A stretch of 64,000 nucleotides of DNA from Diphasiastrum complanatum. Its lineage: Eukaryota > Streptophyta > Lycopodiopsida > Lycopodiales > Lycopodiaceae. The stretch covers positions 10,679,246 to 10,743,245 of the forward strand of contig CM055098.1 in the NCBI GenBank assembly GCA_029204225.1, in the 5' to 3' direction. The notes beneath the pieces were generated by a model. It saw only the letters and a program-made list of their open reading frames with translations, was not told the DNA's origin and made no database searches. How positions within the stretch are numbered: the stretch's first letter is position 1; every line of letters starts with the position of its first letter. The position numbers and the translations under genes were made by a program. Below are positions 1 through 11,985 of this stretch, piece after piece.

Positions 1-432
1 AATCAGATCTAACTCTCTATAGAGTTATCGCTATGTTGCTATAGGAAAAGAATAAAAAAAATGGAGCTTCCAATACTTCGAACAAAGACTCACATGTCCT
101 TTATGTAAACAGAAGCTCTAATAAGCAAAAGAAGAAAAGCTTGAAACAACCCAAGTCAAATCAAAAGCTGACCCAATGTCAAGAGCAGTCTTCGAATCCA
201 CAGAAAAAAGAAGAAAATGTTATGCAAGTACTACAAGTTCATGAACTTTAGGATTGTAGGATAGTAACAGTCAAGAACAACAACAAGAAGCAATCGAATC
301 AACAAGTGAATGCAGTTGCAGAAACATCTCATGCTCCCAATCAAAAAGTGGATGAAAATACATTCATGAGCAACCATAAAAAAGCATCAGATGACAACTC
401 CTAGTTTTTTGATTTCGGAGCCACTCAATACA
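1..432 (+). pseudogene. Decayed Ty1/copia gag-protease fragment
   Basis: This is the tail of a copia gag and the start of its protease, riddled with stops and frameshifts. The first 60 bases match the gag stretch near 25,680, and the run near 250-330 (NNNKKQSNQQVN-like) aligns with the gag/protease junction rebuilt from 25,930-25,959 plus 42,068-42,100. A degenerate zinc-knuckle remnant (KYYKF) lies near 225-245. A protease active-site relic reading FDFGATQYM lies just before the minus-strand LTR that cuts it off; the usual Asp-Ser-Gly is Asp-Phe-Gly. It is the host sequence into which the following LTR element inserted. The 5' part is outside the window. Confidence 0.7.
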
Positions 433-1295
433 TGGATACCATTTCAGTTTAAAGGACAATTATGATTGTACTTAACAATCATAGAGAGTTATTGGTTGCT
501 TAATCAATGGATCTATCAAGTTCTACACATTAGATCTTATCTAGATTCAGTACTACACATAGATTTAAGCAAGAGCAATGGATCAAAACTTCATAAATTA
601 GTGAAAGCGGCCTCACACATGTGGAACATGGTCCACAGTACGGCCTACACTTGAAATATCAAGTACTTTGTTTCTTGATAGCAATCATTCATAGAAATCA
701 CAATTCTAATGACTAGAAATCTCACAAGAGTGTAGAATGCAAAAGTTTCATCAATCTCATTAGCAAAACGATGATCCTTTTATTGATCAAGTACATCCAC
801 GAGTATGATATAGTCCAATAGGTCTTCACACGTGTGAAGAGTGCCACATCACTCAGATCTATCCATTTGATCCATCCTTGATCCTTATCCAAAGTTGACC
901 TTCTAGAATATGGCTAAAATCCAAAGAGCTAGTCTCCTAGAATATAGGAATATTCCCTACAAAATAGGATCTAAGAAAAATGGTCAACTATTATCTTCTA
1001 GAACTCTATACACACGTGTGAACGTCCACTTGCCATGTGGGAGCATTTACTCATGCACATGCAAGGAAAAGCTAATTTCTAGGTGACTGGTCAACTTGAC
1101 TAAAAACTAGTCATATCATGTTCACACTAACTTGATTGATACAAAATCAAAATAGATACATACAAGTATGAAAAATACTTTTTTTCACACGTGGGAACAG
1201 GCTCCACATGTGTGAAATCAGATCATGAACATGTTCTAATGATTGATCTTTATTTACAATAAACAATGACAAGTGAGGAGTGACAATTTTCAACA
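433..1295 (-). repeat. 3' LTR of a minus-strand copia element (family A)
   Basis: Read on the minus strand it starts TGTTGAAAATTG directly after a purine tract and ends near TATCCA. A second copy of about 857 bp lies at 51,506-52,362 in the same orientation, with the same neighbouring RNase H tail, so both ends are defined by comparison. The left (element 3') end is less certain: homology fades between 433 and 463, and an alternative terminus is the TGATTGTA at 463. It contains three CACGTG G-box cores. The matching 5' LTR is not in the window because the element is truncated near 4,087. Confidence 0.75.
824..839. promoter_or_regulatory. Palindromic G-box in LTR (CTTCACACGTGTGAAG)
   Basis: This perfect 16-bp palindrome is centred on CACGTG. 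Two more CACGTG cores lie in the same LTR at 1013-1018 and 1188-1193. The palindrome is conserved in the second copy at 51,888-51,903. In plants CACGTG is bound by bZIP and bHLH factors (ABA, light and stress responses). A role in LTR transcription is inferred. Confidence 0.5.
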
Positions 1296-1309
1296 CTCCT
1301 CCTCACTTC
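1296..1309 (-). other. Polypurine tract of family A copia element
   Basis: On the minus strand this reads AAGTGAGGAGGAG immediately before the LTR start TGTTG. That is the expected position and composition for the plus-strand DNA primer of reverse transcription. Confidence 0.7.
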
Positions 1310-2781
1310 TAACTTGGCAAATCAAATGTACATCTATCTACAATTCCAAGAGCATATCTTAACTTGAAAAATGGATCTTTGGACAATGGCTTGGTTAAGA
1401 TATCAGCTATGCATTCGGATGATGGTACATGATGTAGTTGCACCTCCTTGGATTGTACCTTCTCCCTCACAAAGTGATGAGCTATCTCAATATGCTTTGT
1501 TCTAGCATGGAAGATAGGATTGTCACAAAATATGTAAGGGGTCTCCTCGGCCTCTAGCACATGTAGCTCCATCAAGAGTCTTCTTAGCCATAGGAGCTCT
1601 TTGGTTGTTGAAGTCAATGCCTTGTACTTGGCTTCACAAGAAGATAGTGAGATAGTATCTTGCTTTTTGGAAAGTCAAGACATTACTCCTCCACAAAGGA
1701 ATGTTGCAAATGCACTAATGGACTTCCTATCCATCTTGTCACCTACAAAATCTGAATCCGAGTAGGCTCTCAAGTGCAAGTTAGATCCTTCATAAAGTAT
1801 GCCAAAAAGTCTAGTACTAGAAACATATCTAAGTACTCTCTTGGCACTTTTCCAATGATGCACTAAAGGAGCTTGCATACTTTGACTGAACTTGCTTACA
1901 CAAAAACTTAAGTCAGGTCTAGTGATGGTTAAATAGATTAGAGAGCCTATAAGCTTCCTAAAGAGAGTGATGTCCTCAAAGGATGCTTCATCACCTTCAT
2001 TAGTTGCTTTCACAACATGCTCCATAGGGGTGTCAATCCCCTTACAATCTTTCATACCAAACTTTTCAAGAATGGAAGTAGCATACTTAGATTGACTTAT
2101 GAAAGTACAATTGCTACTTATAGACACTTCTATCCCAAGTATAAACTTTAGGAAGCCTAGATCTACCATCTTGAACTCACTAGATAAATCAACTTTTACT
2201 TTGCTTATGCCTTCATCATCATTTCCAGTCATAATGATGTCATCAACATAAAGCACCAAAATGATAATCTTTCCTTCATTACATTTGAAATATAAAGAAG
2301 GTTCTTAAGAACTTAGTACAAAGCCAAGGGAATAGAGAAAATCATGCAACCTAGAGTACCAAGCTCTAGGTGCTTGCTTCAAGCCATATAGGCTCTTCCT
2401 TAAGTAGCACACTTTTTGATCCTCACCAACTTTGATGAAGCCCTCAGGTTGCATCATGTAGATTTCCTCTTCTAAGAAGCCATTCGAAAAAGCATTTTTC
2501 ACATCCATTTGGTAGAGATCCCACTTGAACAAAGTAGCAATGCAAATGATTAATCTAATAGTTACAAGCTTAGCTACAGGTGCAAATGTTTCTTCATAAT
2601 CCAATCCTTTTACTTGAAGAAATCCTTTAGCAACAAGCCTAGCCTTGTACTTACTAATAGATCCATCTTGATTGTACTTTATTCTATAAATCCACTTACA
2701 TGCAAGTGGTTTCTTCCCTCTTGGAAGATTTACAAGATTCCAAGTATGATTTTCTTCTAATACATCATACTCTACTTGCAT
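1309..2781 (-). pseudogene. Copia reverse transcriptase-RNase H (family A), broken
   Basis: RT_copia plus RNase H of a Ty1/copia polyprotein. Reading down the minus strand, the RT N-terminal segment ([43 protein letters not shown]) occupies 2305-2781. A frame break follows, then LYVDDIIMTG with the catalytic YVDD near 2235-2255 and the RNase H start AYSDSDFVGD. After another break near 1,620-1,675 the C-terminal RNase H has TSTTKELLWLRRLL and HARTKHIEI, ending ILTKPLSKD. The motif that normally reads CDNQSAIQ..NPIFHARTKH is shortened to CDNPIFHARTKH, so about ten codons are missing. The reading frame has at least three interruptions and cannot give an active enzyme. Confidence 0.9.
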
Positions 2782-4087
2782 TGCATTTCTCCAAACTTTA
2801 GATCTATATGCTTCTTCAAAAGATGATGGTCTTCAAGCAATGTAACTAAGAAAGAGTAAGAGGTAGAAGATGTGGAGTCTTCCTTTTGCTTTCCCTTGTC
2901 CACATAGGTGAGCCTTGAGGGCTCGGCCTTGCTTCTTGATGATCTTCTCGGCCCCCTTTGACTAGGATCTTGGTCTCCATCCTCGGGTTTGTCAAGATCC
3001 TCCTCGAGTTTATCAAAATCCTCCGCGGGTTTGTCAAGATCCTCAATGCACAATGGGTTAGATCCATTAGACAAGCTCTTAGCAAATTGTGACTCATTAA
3101 AAAGTACATCCTTGCTTACCTTTACTTTCTTGGATATAGGATCATATATCCTATAGCCCTTGCTATTTTCTCCATAGCCAACAAAAGTCCCTTTGAAGGA
3201 GGTAGCATCTTCCTTCCTTCTTCTCTCCAAAGGGATGTGGACATAGCAAATACATCCAAAGATTTTAAAATCTTTTACATTGGGTTTCCTACCAAACAAG
3301 GCCTAATAAGGTGAGATCCCATCAATAGCACTACTAGGAAGTCTATTACACAAATAATTAGCACATGTTATAGCTTCTCCCCAAAATGAGATGGGAAGTG
3401 ATGCATCAAGTCTTAAAGACTTTGCACATTCACATCGACTCCTATTTTTCCTCTCGGCCACCGCATTTTGTTGGGGGGTGTAGGAACAAGTGTATTGCAA
3501 CTTAATGCCATTGATCTCACAAAAGTCTTTCATTTTATTGGAGGTGTACTTTCCTCTATTATCACATCTTAGTGCTTTGATGGAAGTACTAAGTTGCTTC
3601 TCAACTAGAGACTTGAACTTAATGAAAGCTTCATATACAAGACTTTTCTTTGATAGTAACTCAATCCATGTGAATCTAGTACAATCATCTATAAAAGCTA
3701 CATACATCAAGGCACCTCCATTACTTGCATGTGAAAAACAATGTACATCAGAATGTATGAGATCCAAGGGAGAGGGAGATCTTGATGAAGATCTCTTGTA
3801 AGAAGATTTGTGTGACTTTGCAAGGCCACATGCCTTACACATCTTTCCACACTTCTTGAAAGCTATTGGTAGGTCGAGAGCTAGTTCCTTGCTTGCCATT
3901 GACTCCATAGATTGAAGATTAGGATGGCCTAATCTATTATGCCAAAGCTCCACTTGAGATAGCTCCTCCCTAGCCAAGTTCACACTTTCATTTGCAACAT
4001 TAGCATCCAACTTGAAAAGTCTACCTTGCTTAATGCCACTAGCTATGCACTTATCATTTTTCAAGATGGAACAAACTCCCTCTTGCT
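2772..4087 (-). pseudogene. Copia integrase (family A), 5'-truncated
   Basis: GAG-pre-integrase and integrase of the same minus-strand element. The HHCC zinc-binding region is visible as WHNRLGHPNL followed by CGKMCKACGLAKS. The catalytic core keeps its acidic residues in LIHSDVHC, RCDNRGKYTS (normally RSDNGGEY) and NAVAERKNR (normally NGVAERKNR). The C-terminal part (MFGRKPNVKDFKIFGC) continues after one stop near 3,303 into an acidic, Lys/Glu/Asp-repeat linker (PEEDLDKPED). Upstream the frame runs into a different sequence at about 4,087, so protease, gag and the 5' LTR are absent. The junction partner is the Ty3 LTR fragment that follows. Confidence 0.9.
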
Positions 4088-4348
4088 AATTGGGTACCAC
4101 CTTAGCAAGGTTTTTATTATGTTGCACATGTGGTTAGTTGGATACGCCTTAGCCACATCTTAATTAGCTGTATTTACGTTTCGAGCACCAGTTGGGAAGC
4201 CTTGGTGTTCTCTTTCCGTTAATTATGTTCTCTATTTGAAAGCTTTTGTAGATCTTAGAAAGTGGATGACCGGTCTACCACTCCACTATACTACGCATGA
4301 ACCCTCATTAGACCTAGTCACCATAGCGGAGTAGATTTACTTCCAACA
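4088..4348 (+). repeat. Truncated 5' LTR of a Tat-like Ty3/gypsy element
   Basis: Non-coding sequence ending TTCCAACA directly before a TGGCACC-type primer-binding site. The 5' boundary is the copia junction at about 4,087, so only the 3' about 260 bp of the LTR remain. It does not obviously match the LTRs at 26,330 and 38,744, so it is a different subfamily. Confidence 0.55.
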
Positions 4349-4349
4349 T

Positions 4350-4364
4350 TGGCACCGTTGTCGC
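4350..4364 (+). other. Primer-binding site, TGGCACCGTTGTCGC
   Basis: It lies one base after the presumed LTR end and resembles the TGGCGCC-type sites of plant Ty3/gypsy Tat and Athila lineages, with one change in the core. The equivalent site of the complete element is at 27,154. Confidence 0.6.
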
Positions 4365-7310
4365 TTTTTAATATTTTTCTACCTAGCTTTCTTGTTCTTT
4401 TTTGCAGAGTCACAAGAAGAGGCAAGAAGAAGGTGTTGGATTCCTTGAAGTCAATCAGGATGAATTCTGATACAACATCATTCTCTTCTCAGATGACGGA
4501 GAATCAAAAGATGACCAGTCGGGCTAAGATCAATATGTTGAAAGAGGAATTTTGACGAGCACCGGTTCACGAGATGTCTGAGACTTTCAAGAATTATACC
4601 TTGGACGATGTGGTAATTATGATGTCGCAAGCATAAGTTAGGCACCAACGGAATAAGTCTTCAAGGGACCTACACGAACGCAACCCATGAACCTTGCCGA
4701 GCCAGGTGAAGAAGAAAACAACGTACATGTGGGAGAGCAGTTAATGCCCACACAATTCAAAAGGCTACGATCATTGTTGGTGGAGTATAGGGACTGTTTT
4801 GCTTGGAATTATAGTGATCTAAAGGGCATCCCACCAACAGTAGTCCAACACACCATATCCTTGATGGATGGAGCAGTCCCCAAGGTGAGTCGTTACCACC
4901 GCTGCAACCCGGACTACATGGAGCTGATCAAGCAAGAATTGCAGAAGCTGTTAGACGCAAATTTCATTTACGAAATCGAGCACACTGAATGGATTTCGTC
5001 GATATTTATAGTACCCAAGAAGAATGGCAAAATGCGAATCTTTGTGAATCTGAAGGCGCTAAATGCAGTCACCAAAAAGGACCATTTTCCTTTGCCCTTT
5101 ACAAAAAGTGTCCTTGATAGAGTAGTTGGAGCTGAAGCCTATAGTTTCTTAGACAACTTCAACGGTTACAACCAAGTGAAGATAGCACCCCAAGACCAAC
5201 ATAAGACAGCATTGGCCACAGAATGGGGAATCTATGCCTATAAGGTGATGTCATTCGGACTTTGTAATGCCCCAAGCACCTTCCAGCAAGTCATGTAGGC
5301 AGCATTCAAAGAGTATTTGCAGAAATTTCTGGAAATTTTCTTGGACGATCTGTGTCGAACACTTATCCAATATGGAGAAGGTGCTACAAAAATGCTGTGA
5401 ATTCCAGATCTTCTTGAATCCAGAAAAATGTCAATTTTGAGTTACACATGGCTTGATTCTCGGCCATATAGTATCTAGACACGGGATCATCACAGACCTA
5501 TCAAAATCAGAATCGTTGTTGATCTACCACCACCAGAAACGATCCGCGAGGTTTACATCTTTATGGGTCATGCGAACTATTACAGAATATTTATTCTAGA
5601 TTTTGCGGAGTTAGCACGACCAATTTACAAACTCACAACGAAACCACATTGGAATGAGAAAGCCCTAAAGGCTTTCCAAAAACTTAAAGATGCATTTGTT
5701 TCAACACCAATCTTATAGCCACCCAATTGGTCCATTGAGTTTCATGTGCATACGGACGCATTGAAGTATGCAATTGGAACAGTCTTAATCCATTCAGGAG
5801 AACACAAATTTTTTTTTCCAATTCGATTTGCAAGTCGATAGCTCAGTAATACAAAAGTGAATTATTCAACCACAAAGCGGGAAGCATTGGCAATGATATA
5901 TGCGGTTAAGAAGTTTCGACATTACCTGATGGCCACTCACTTTTTCTTTTATACGGACCATCAACCCTTGCTCTATCTCGTTAAAAAACCTACAACATAG
6001 GGAGAATCACTCGATGGCTACTTTTGTTGTTAGAGTTTGATTTTCGAATAGTAGTTCGCAAGAGAAAACAACACTACATGGCAGATCATGTGTCGCGGAT
6101 CAAGGGGAAGGAGGTTGCAACCCAACCCGACGATGAGTTGCCTGATGCTGCCTTATTTTACGTAGACACAGTACCAGAATGGGCTGTCGACATAGTTGAA
6201 TAATTAATGAGGGGCCAACCAGACAAATTACTACCAAAGGCGAATCAACAGAAATTGATCTTGAAAGCTAGACCTTATCAGCTGATTGTCGGCCAATTCT
6301 ACCGAAGAGGACCAGATGGGATTCTTCGGTGATGTATTCTTCCTCATGAGGCCACCCAAATTATTTCGCTTTCACATGAAGGCATGGGTGGAGGCCATTT
6401 TGCATCCGACATTATAGTTCGCAAGATATTACAATCAGGATGCTGGTGGCCAACGATTCATAAGGATATGGAGGAATACCTAAGAAAATGCGATGTGTGC
6501 CAAAGGGCAAGGTGACCGATGAGATTAAATTATGACCTTCTGCAGTCTTAGCCCAAGCACCATTTGAAAAGTGGATATTGGATTACATTGGTCCAATTCA
6601 CCCTGCAGCAAGAAGTACCTAGGCTCGATACATAATCGTGGCCATCGACTACCTCACCAAGTGGGTCGAAGCCAAGACAGTAAGAGTAGCTGATGCTAGG
6701 ACCACTGCCAAGTTTCTCTATGAAAATATCATTGTGCGCTTTGGGTGCCTGGTGGAGATAATCAGCGATCGCAGGAGTCATTTCATCAATGAGACCATCA
6801 AGGTCCTGTTGGAGGAATTCTTCGTGATCCATAGAACCATAACACCTTATTATCCTCGCGGTAATGGGCAAGCAGAGTCATCCAATAAGATCTCATGTGG
6901 CGTACTCACGAAAACAGTTGAAACTAGCAGATCGGATTGGGAACACAAGTAGCATGCTGCTCTGTGGGCATTCTAAACAACATATAAGGGAAGCACTGAT
7001 CAAACCCCATTCCAATTGGTATATGGTCAGGATGCTGTAATGCCAGTAGAATTTTTAGTCCCTTTATTAAGGATTGCCACAACGCAATGCCTTGATGAAT
7101 CTAGATCTCTACAATTACGCCACGAAGCTCTGCATAAGTTCTGTGAAACACGCTTAATTAAAATTCACAAGCGAAGGTCCTTATCGAATCAAAGAAATTC
7201 TTAATCATGGGGCCATAAATTTGGAGAAGCTAAATGGGACACCTTTCGACACACCCATCAATGATAGCAGGTTGCACAAGTACTGGCCACTGTAGTGAGA
7301 CAGATCTAGG
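4365..7310 (+). pseudogene. Tat-like Ty3/gypsy pol remnant (RT-RNase H-integrase)
   Basis: A colinear homologue of 31,500-34,490 with many stops. A short leader is followed directly by the pre-RT linker; gag and protease are missing. RT reads FVNLKALNAVTKKDHFPLPF and FGLCNAPSTF, with an in-frame TAG replacing a codon at 5,296 and the catalytic motif as FLDD (near 5,340). RNase H begins FHVHTDALKYAIG (near 5,740). Integrase has GGHFASDI and CDVCQRAR zinc residues (6,390-6,510), then LDYIGPI, ISDRRSHF and GNGQAESSNK carrying the three acidic catalytic residues (6,580-6,900). Frameshifts lie near 5,360, 6,190, 6,500 and 6,960. The copy is dead and older-looking than the complete element. Confidence 0.9.
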
Positions 7311-8290
7311 TTGGTGGTGGTATGTTACGGAAAGTTTATCTGCTAGGCCATCACAACTAGATCCAGGAAGATCACGCCAGATCAAGCTAGATCCATCATG
7401 ATTCAGCCAGATCTGATGAGATCAAAGAAGATCCAACAAGATCCAAGAGAGATCTAGGTCCAGATAGGATCAAGAGAAAAGTTGATCATCAGATTACACC
7501 AATAAGCCTCCCAATTTGTAGATCAGAGACCTCGATCTCAAAAACCATGGCAAAATAAGGGCAAACTTCACCAAAATTGATGGATCTGCTACCAAATATC
7601 TATCATAACTTCCAGAGAGTTACCAATAGTCAGATCTAACATGGATGTAGTAGATTACCAGTTTGCAAAAGTTAAAAATCATAGAATCTCAAGATCTCGT
7701 AAAAAAAAACTCTTTAAAAGAGCACTTTTTTCATGATTTTTGGAGATCCCCTGGGAGATAGCCCTTGAAACTTGGACAATCTCTAGATCTAACCCAGATG
7801 CATCTATAAAAATCTCTGCGAGAGTTACTGATGGAAAAAACATCATTTTTCAGTGTGTGCAAGGGTTCCCAAAAGCAAAATCTTCAGAACCCTTGCAGAA
7901 CATATGGGCATAAATGGAATCAAAGCAGTGAAATTAGCCTGTCTACATGGTTTGATCTTGAAAATCTCACCATAGGAGCAAGTTGTGCAAGCATTCACTT
8001 CCCTCGAGGATTGAACCCTCGCAGACTGTCTGAACCCTCGTAGAACCTTTGCAAGGCAATCAAATCACCTCCTGAACTCTCGTAGACTTCTCTGAGGTCT
8101 TAAAATTTTGTGAAGAACCCTGCCAAAATTTGGGTGGAACTGCACAAGGGAAAGTTGGTTTCACCTAATATGCACTCTAGATTCTGCTATATAAGGGCTG
8201 AATTCGAGTCATTTTTCACCTTTCCTAGCGAAGCTCTGCTCAAATTTTGACCAGATTTTCCAAGTTCTCCGAATGCAACCAAACTTCATA
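7311..8290 (+). other. Post-integrase untranslated region of Tat-like remnant
   Basis: Homologous to 34,500-35,400 of the complete element, in the same order. It is rich in GATC-containing words (AGATCCA, CAGATCT) and carries several copies of the CTCGCAGA/TGCGAGAG motif (near 7,815, 8,020 and 8,035). No ORF with family features is present. Similarity stops near 8,290, where a copia RT fragment begins, so the extra ORF and 3' LTR of this copy are lost. Confidence 0.7.
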
Positions 8291-8299
8291 CAAGCCATC

Positions 8300-8914
8300 A
8301 TCTAAAGGAAGACTCTACACCTTCTACCTCTTACTCCTTCTTAGCTACATTGCTTGAAGAACCATCATCTTTTGAAGAAGCATATAAATCTAAAATTTGG
8401 AGAGATGCAATGCAAGTAGAGTATGATGCATTAGAAGAAAATCATACTTGGAATCTTGTAAATCTTCCAAGAGGGAAGAAACCACTTGCATGTAAGTGGA
8501 TTTATATAATAAAGTACAATCAAGATGGATCTAGTAGTAAGTACAAATCTAGGCTTGTTGCTAAGGGATTTCTTCAACTAAAAGGATAGGATTATGAAGA
8601 AACATTTGCACCTGTATCTAAGCTTGTAACTATTAGATTAATCATTTGCATTGCTACTTTGTTCAAGTGGGATCTCTACCAAACGGATGTGACAAATGTC
8701 TTCTTGAATGGCTTCTTAGAAGAGGAAATCTACATGATGCAACCCGACGGCTTCATCAAGGTTGGTGAGGAGCAAAAGGTGTGCTACTTAAGGAAGAGCC
8801 TATATGGCTTGAAGCAAGCACCTAGAGCTTGGTACTCTGGGTTGCATGATTTTCTCTATTCCCTTGGCTTTGTACAAAGTGCTTATGAACCTTCTTTATA
8901 TTTCAAATGTAACT
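8300..8914 (+). pseudogene. Copia RT fragment, inverted copy of family A
   Basis: Almost the exact reverse complement of about 2,285-2,885. It reads MQVEYDALEENHTWNLVN, then KYNQDGSSSKYKSRLVAKGF, a TAG stop near 8,587, then YEETFAPVSKL, FLNGFLEEEIYMMQP and [13 protein letters not shown], and stops just before YVDD. There is no integrase before it and no RNase H after it. The piece is therefore a short RT-only insertion or rearrangement product next to the Ty3 remnant. Confidence 0.9.
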
Positions 8915-9719
8915 ACAGTCATGGATTCAGTAGGGCGACTCTGCTCCAGGCCTCAGATCATGCTCAAAACGATCCACAGGAGAGCTTAATCTGATAATTA
9001 TCAGAGAAGGGAGACGCGGCCACAGGCAGGGAGGTCGCGGGCTGTTCGCGCACCCAATGCGATGAACAACTTGGTGTACCGAAGACCATAGCGTCTGCAG
9101 GAGTATGGTTTGATGCCCAGATGTACTTTGAACTTTTAGATGAGTTGTCAAATGAATCAACGGTCCAGAATCTGTGATGGGAGAGAAATTTGAACCACAA
9201 GATTTGGTTCAGCCATTGGATGAGCTTTGAACAGGGCCCTGAAGAATTGAAGTGCATTTGGCCTTCAACTTCATTAAAAATTTTCATACTGAATGTTGAG
9301 TTGGGTCCCTTCACAAGTGAAGAGTGAAGTTTCTTCAAAGTGAAGAAACAGTTCAAAAGCTAGAAAAGTCCCTATTTTTGGGTCCTTTGCCCGTTTTGAC
9401 CCAAACGAAAGGCTATAATCTCCAAATGAAGGGCACCCGGACTGTACCTGCAAGTACGGTACAGCAAAACAGAGTGGTTGTAGTGGAGAAAGTGTTCGGA
9501 GTACGCCAGAAGTAGTTTCACCATTCCACTGGGCACGTTGTTGGGAGTTGATGACTGAGTGCATTTCGGAAAGCGACACCGATTTGGCTTTTAAATTGGT
9601 GGAAAAGCGACGAGTGGCCGGATAAGAAAAAAAGTGCAGGTCACTATTTTCAACTTCTGACATCACTGTTGGCCTCGACATACTGTTCTTAGCCTAAGGC
9701 AGAAGTTTTAAGCAGTTTT
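8915..9719. other. Unassigned 0.8-kb stretch before a copia gag
   Basis: I see no coding family, tRNA or clear LTR end here. It is somewhat GC-richer than its neighbours (for example around 9,010-9,060). It probably contains the 5' leader or LTR of the gag that follows, but no TGGTATCAGAGC-type primer site was found. Confidence 0.4.
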
Positions 9720-10353
9720 GTGATGGCAAACATGGGAGAGTCCATTTTGAGTGAAAGTAGCAAATTGGACGGGATTTCCAACTATGCAGTGTGGAAATTC
9801 AAAATGAAAAACATACTGATGGAGAAAGATGTGTGGGAAGTTGTCACAGGTGATGAGAGAAGGCCGCCAAATGAAGATCAAAGTGTTCGACAAAAAGATG
9901 AGGAAAGCTTTGACCTTCATTAACTTGTCAGTGAAGGATCACATCATTACCCACATTTGTGATGCTATTACACCCAGACATGCATGGGATGTGCTAAAAG
10001 AGCAGTTCGAGACGTCAAATCCGTCAAGAATCATGTTTCTGAAGTCAAAGTTGAATAGTGCCCGCATGGAACAAGGAGAGCACATTCAGACGTACATGAC
10101 CAAAATCAAGACAATGAGAGATGAACTGCATTCTATTGGAGAGCGCATACGTGATGTGGAGCTGGTGCATAATGCATTATGCGACATTGCAGAATCCTAT
10201 CAGATGTTTGTGAGCAGAATAACATCAAGAGAAAGATTGCCAACCTTTGACGAGCTCACAAGAATCTTGATGCAGGAAGAGCAACGACAAGAAATGGTAA
10301 AAGCTAGATGTCAAAATACTGACGATCAAGCACTTGCGACATGCCAAAATTAG
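9720..10353 (+). pseudogene. Copia gag (UBN2-type) fragment
   Basis: Capsid-region gag of a Ty1/copia element. It starts MANMGESILSESSKLDG with the typical SNYAVWKFKMKNILMEKD motif, shifts frame near 9,870-9,890, and continues as KKMRKALTFINLSV, HAWDVLKEQFET, FLKSKLNSARMEQGEHIQ and ITSRERLPTFDELTRIL to a stop. The fragment ends before the zinc knuckle and protease. It differs from the other gags in the window, so it represents another family. After the stop it joins an 85-bp segment also present at 56,921-57,003 in reverse orientation. Confidence 0.85.
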
Positions 10354-10440
10354 AAAGGACTGGATTTTTTTGTGGAATTGCAGACATGTATAGAACTGGA
10401 TTTAAACGGAACCTGGCTTGGAGAATTTAGAGTGGTGCAT
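10354..10440 (+). repeat. 85-bp segment shared in reverse with 56,921-57,003
   Basis: Starting GGACTGGATTTTTTTGTGG, it matches the reverse complement of the sequence abutting the CT tract at 57,004 with few changes. Similarity ends abruptly on both sides. Both copies lie near a long GA/CT microsatellite and a copia gag. Confidence 0.7.
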
Positions 10441-11294
<854 letters not shown>

Positions 11295-11299
11295 GTGGC

Positions 11300-11985
11300 C
11301 TTCGCTGCATCCATAGCAGCCATAGATCTTGCCTCCCTGATGTTGAGGTTATGCATCGTAGGTTGCATAGTATTCATTGATTGCCGAATCGACAAATGCC
11401 TCCTCCAGTCTGTACCACTACTGTTGCTCAGATTGGGGTGGTGGTTCTTGTTCTGTTGTTGCCATATTTACATGAGCCACTTAATTATTAGCTGGCCCTG
11501 GTGGTGCAGGTAAGGCCATGCGTTGTTGATTATTTGGCGTGCCGTACCATGGTACCATGGTGCCGCATTCAGTGCTCCCTGATGGTAAGGATAAGAGGTC
11601 TGGTATTGGTTCCTCTTTTGTTGTATGATCCGAGGGTTGAATGGGCAAAATGTCGTATTGTGCAAAGATGCATTGCATAGGTGGCAAAACCTCTGTGTTC
11701 GTTTGAGATTTTGTTTCAAAACTAGACACTCATTCGCTGTATGGTTTTGGGTACAAATTGAACACCATACATTTTCTCGTCGAGGGATATTGTAATTAGT
11801 TATGTTTCAGTGTATTTGGAGTTGGTGCTACTGCTCCCTACAAGGCCTTCAATTTTTTATCAAACTGCCTCGTAAGCTTTTCCATCTGCTGCTTGTGTAA
11901 TTTCGTCATTTGCTCCATCAGTAGATCTGTTGATATGTTGAAAGTAGTGGATGACGATGCTGCACTTTGGGAAGGTGGTATCATC
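11300..11985 (-). pseudogene. Antisense Tat-like Ty3 gag fragment
   Basis: On the minus strand this matches the gag C-terminal region of the complete element at 29,140-29,620: the EQMTKLHKQ coiled segment, a Cys-rich RFCHLCNASLHNTTFCPF motif and the proline/glutamine-rich QTSYPYHQGALNAAP run. Several frameshifts are present. One end abuts the GA tract exactly; the other fades near 11,985. Confidence 0.85.

Noticed and set aside
9324-9681. Overlapping ORFs of 63-135 codons on both strands
   Set aside because: No motif, no homologue elsewhere in the window; probably chance frames in a leader or LTR-like stretch.
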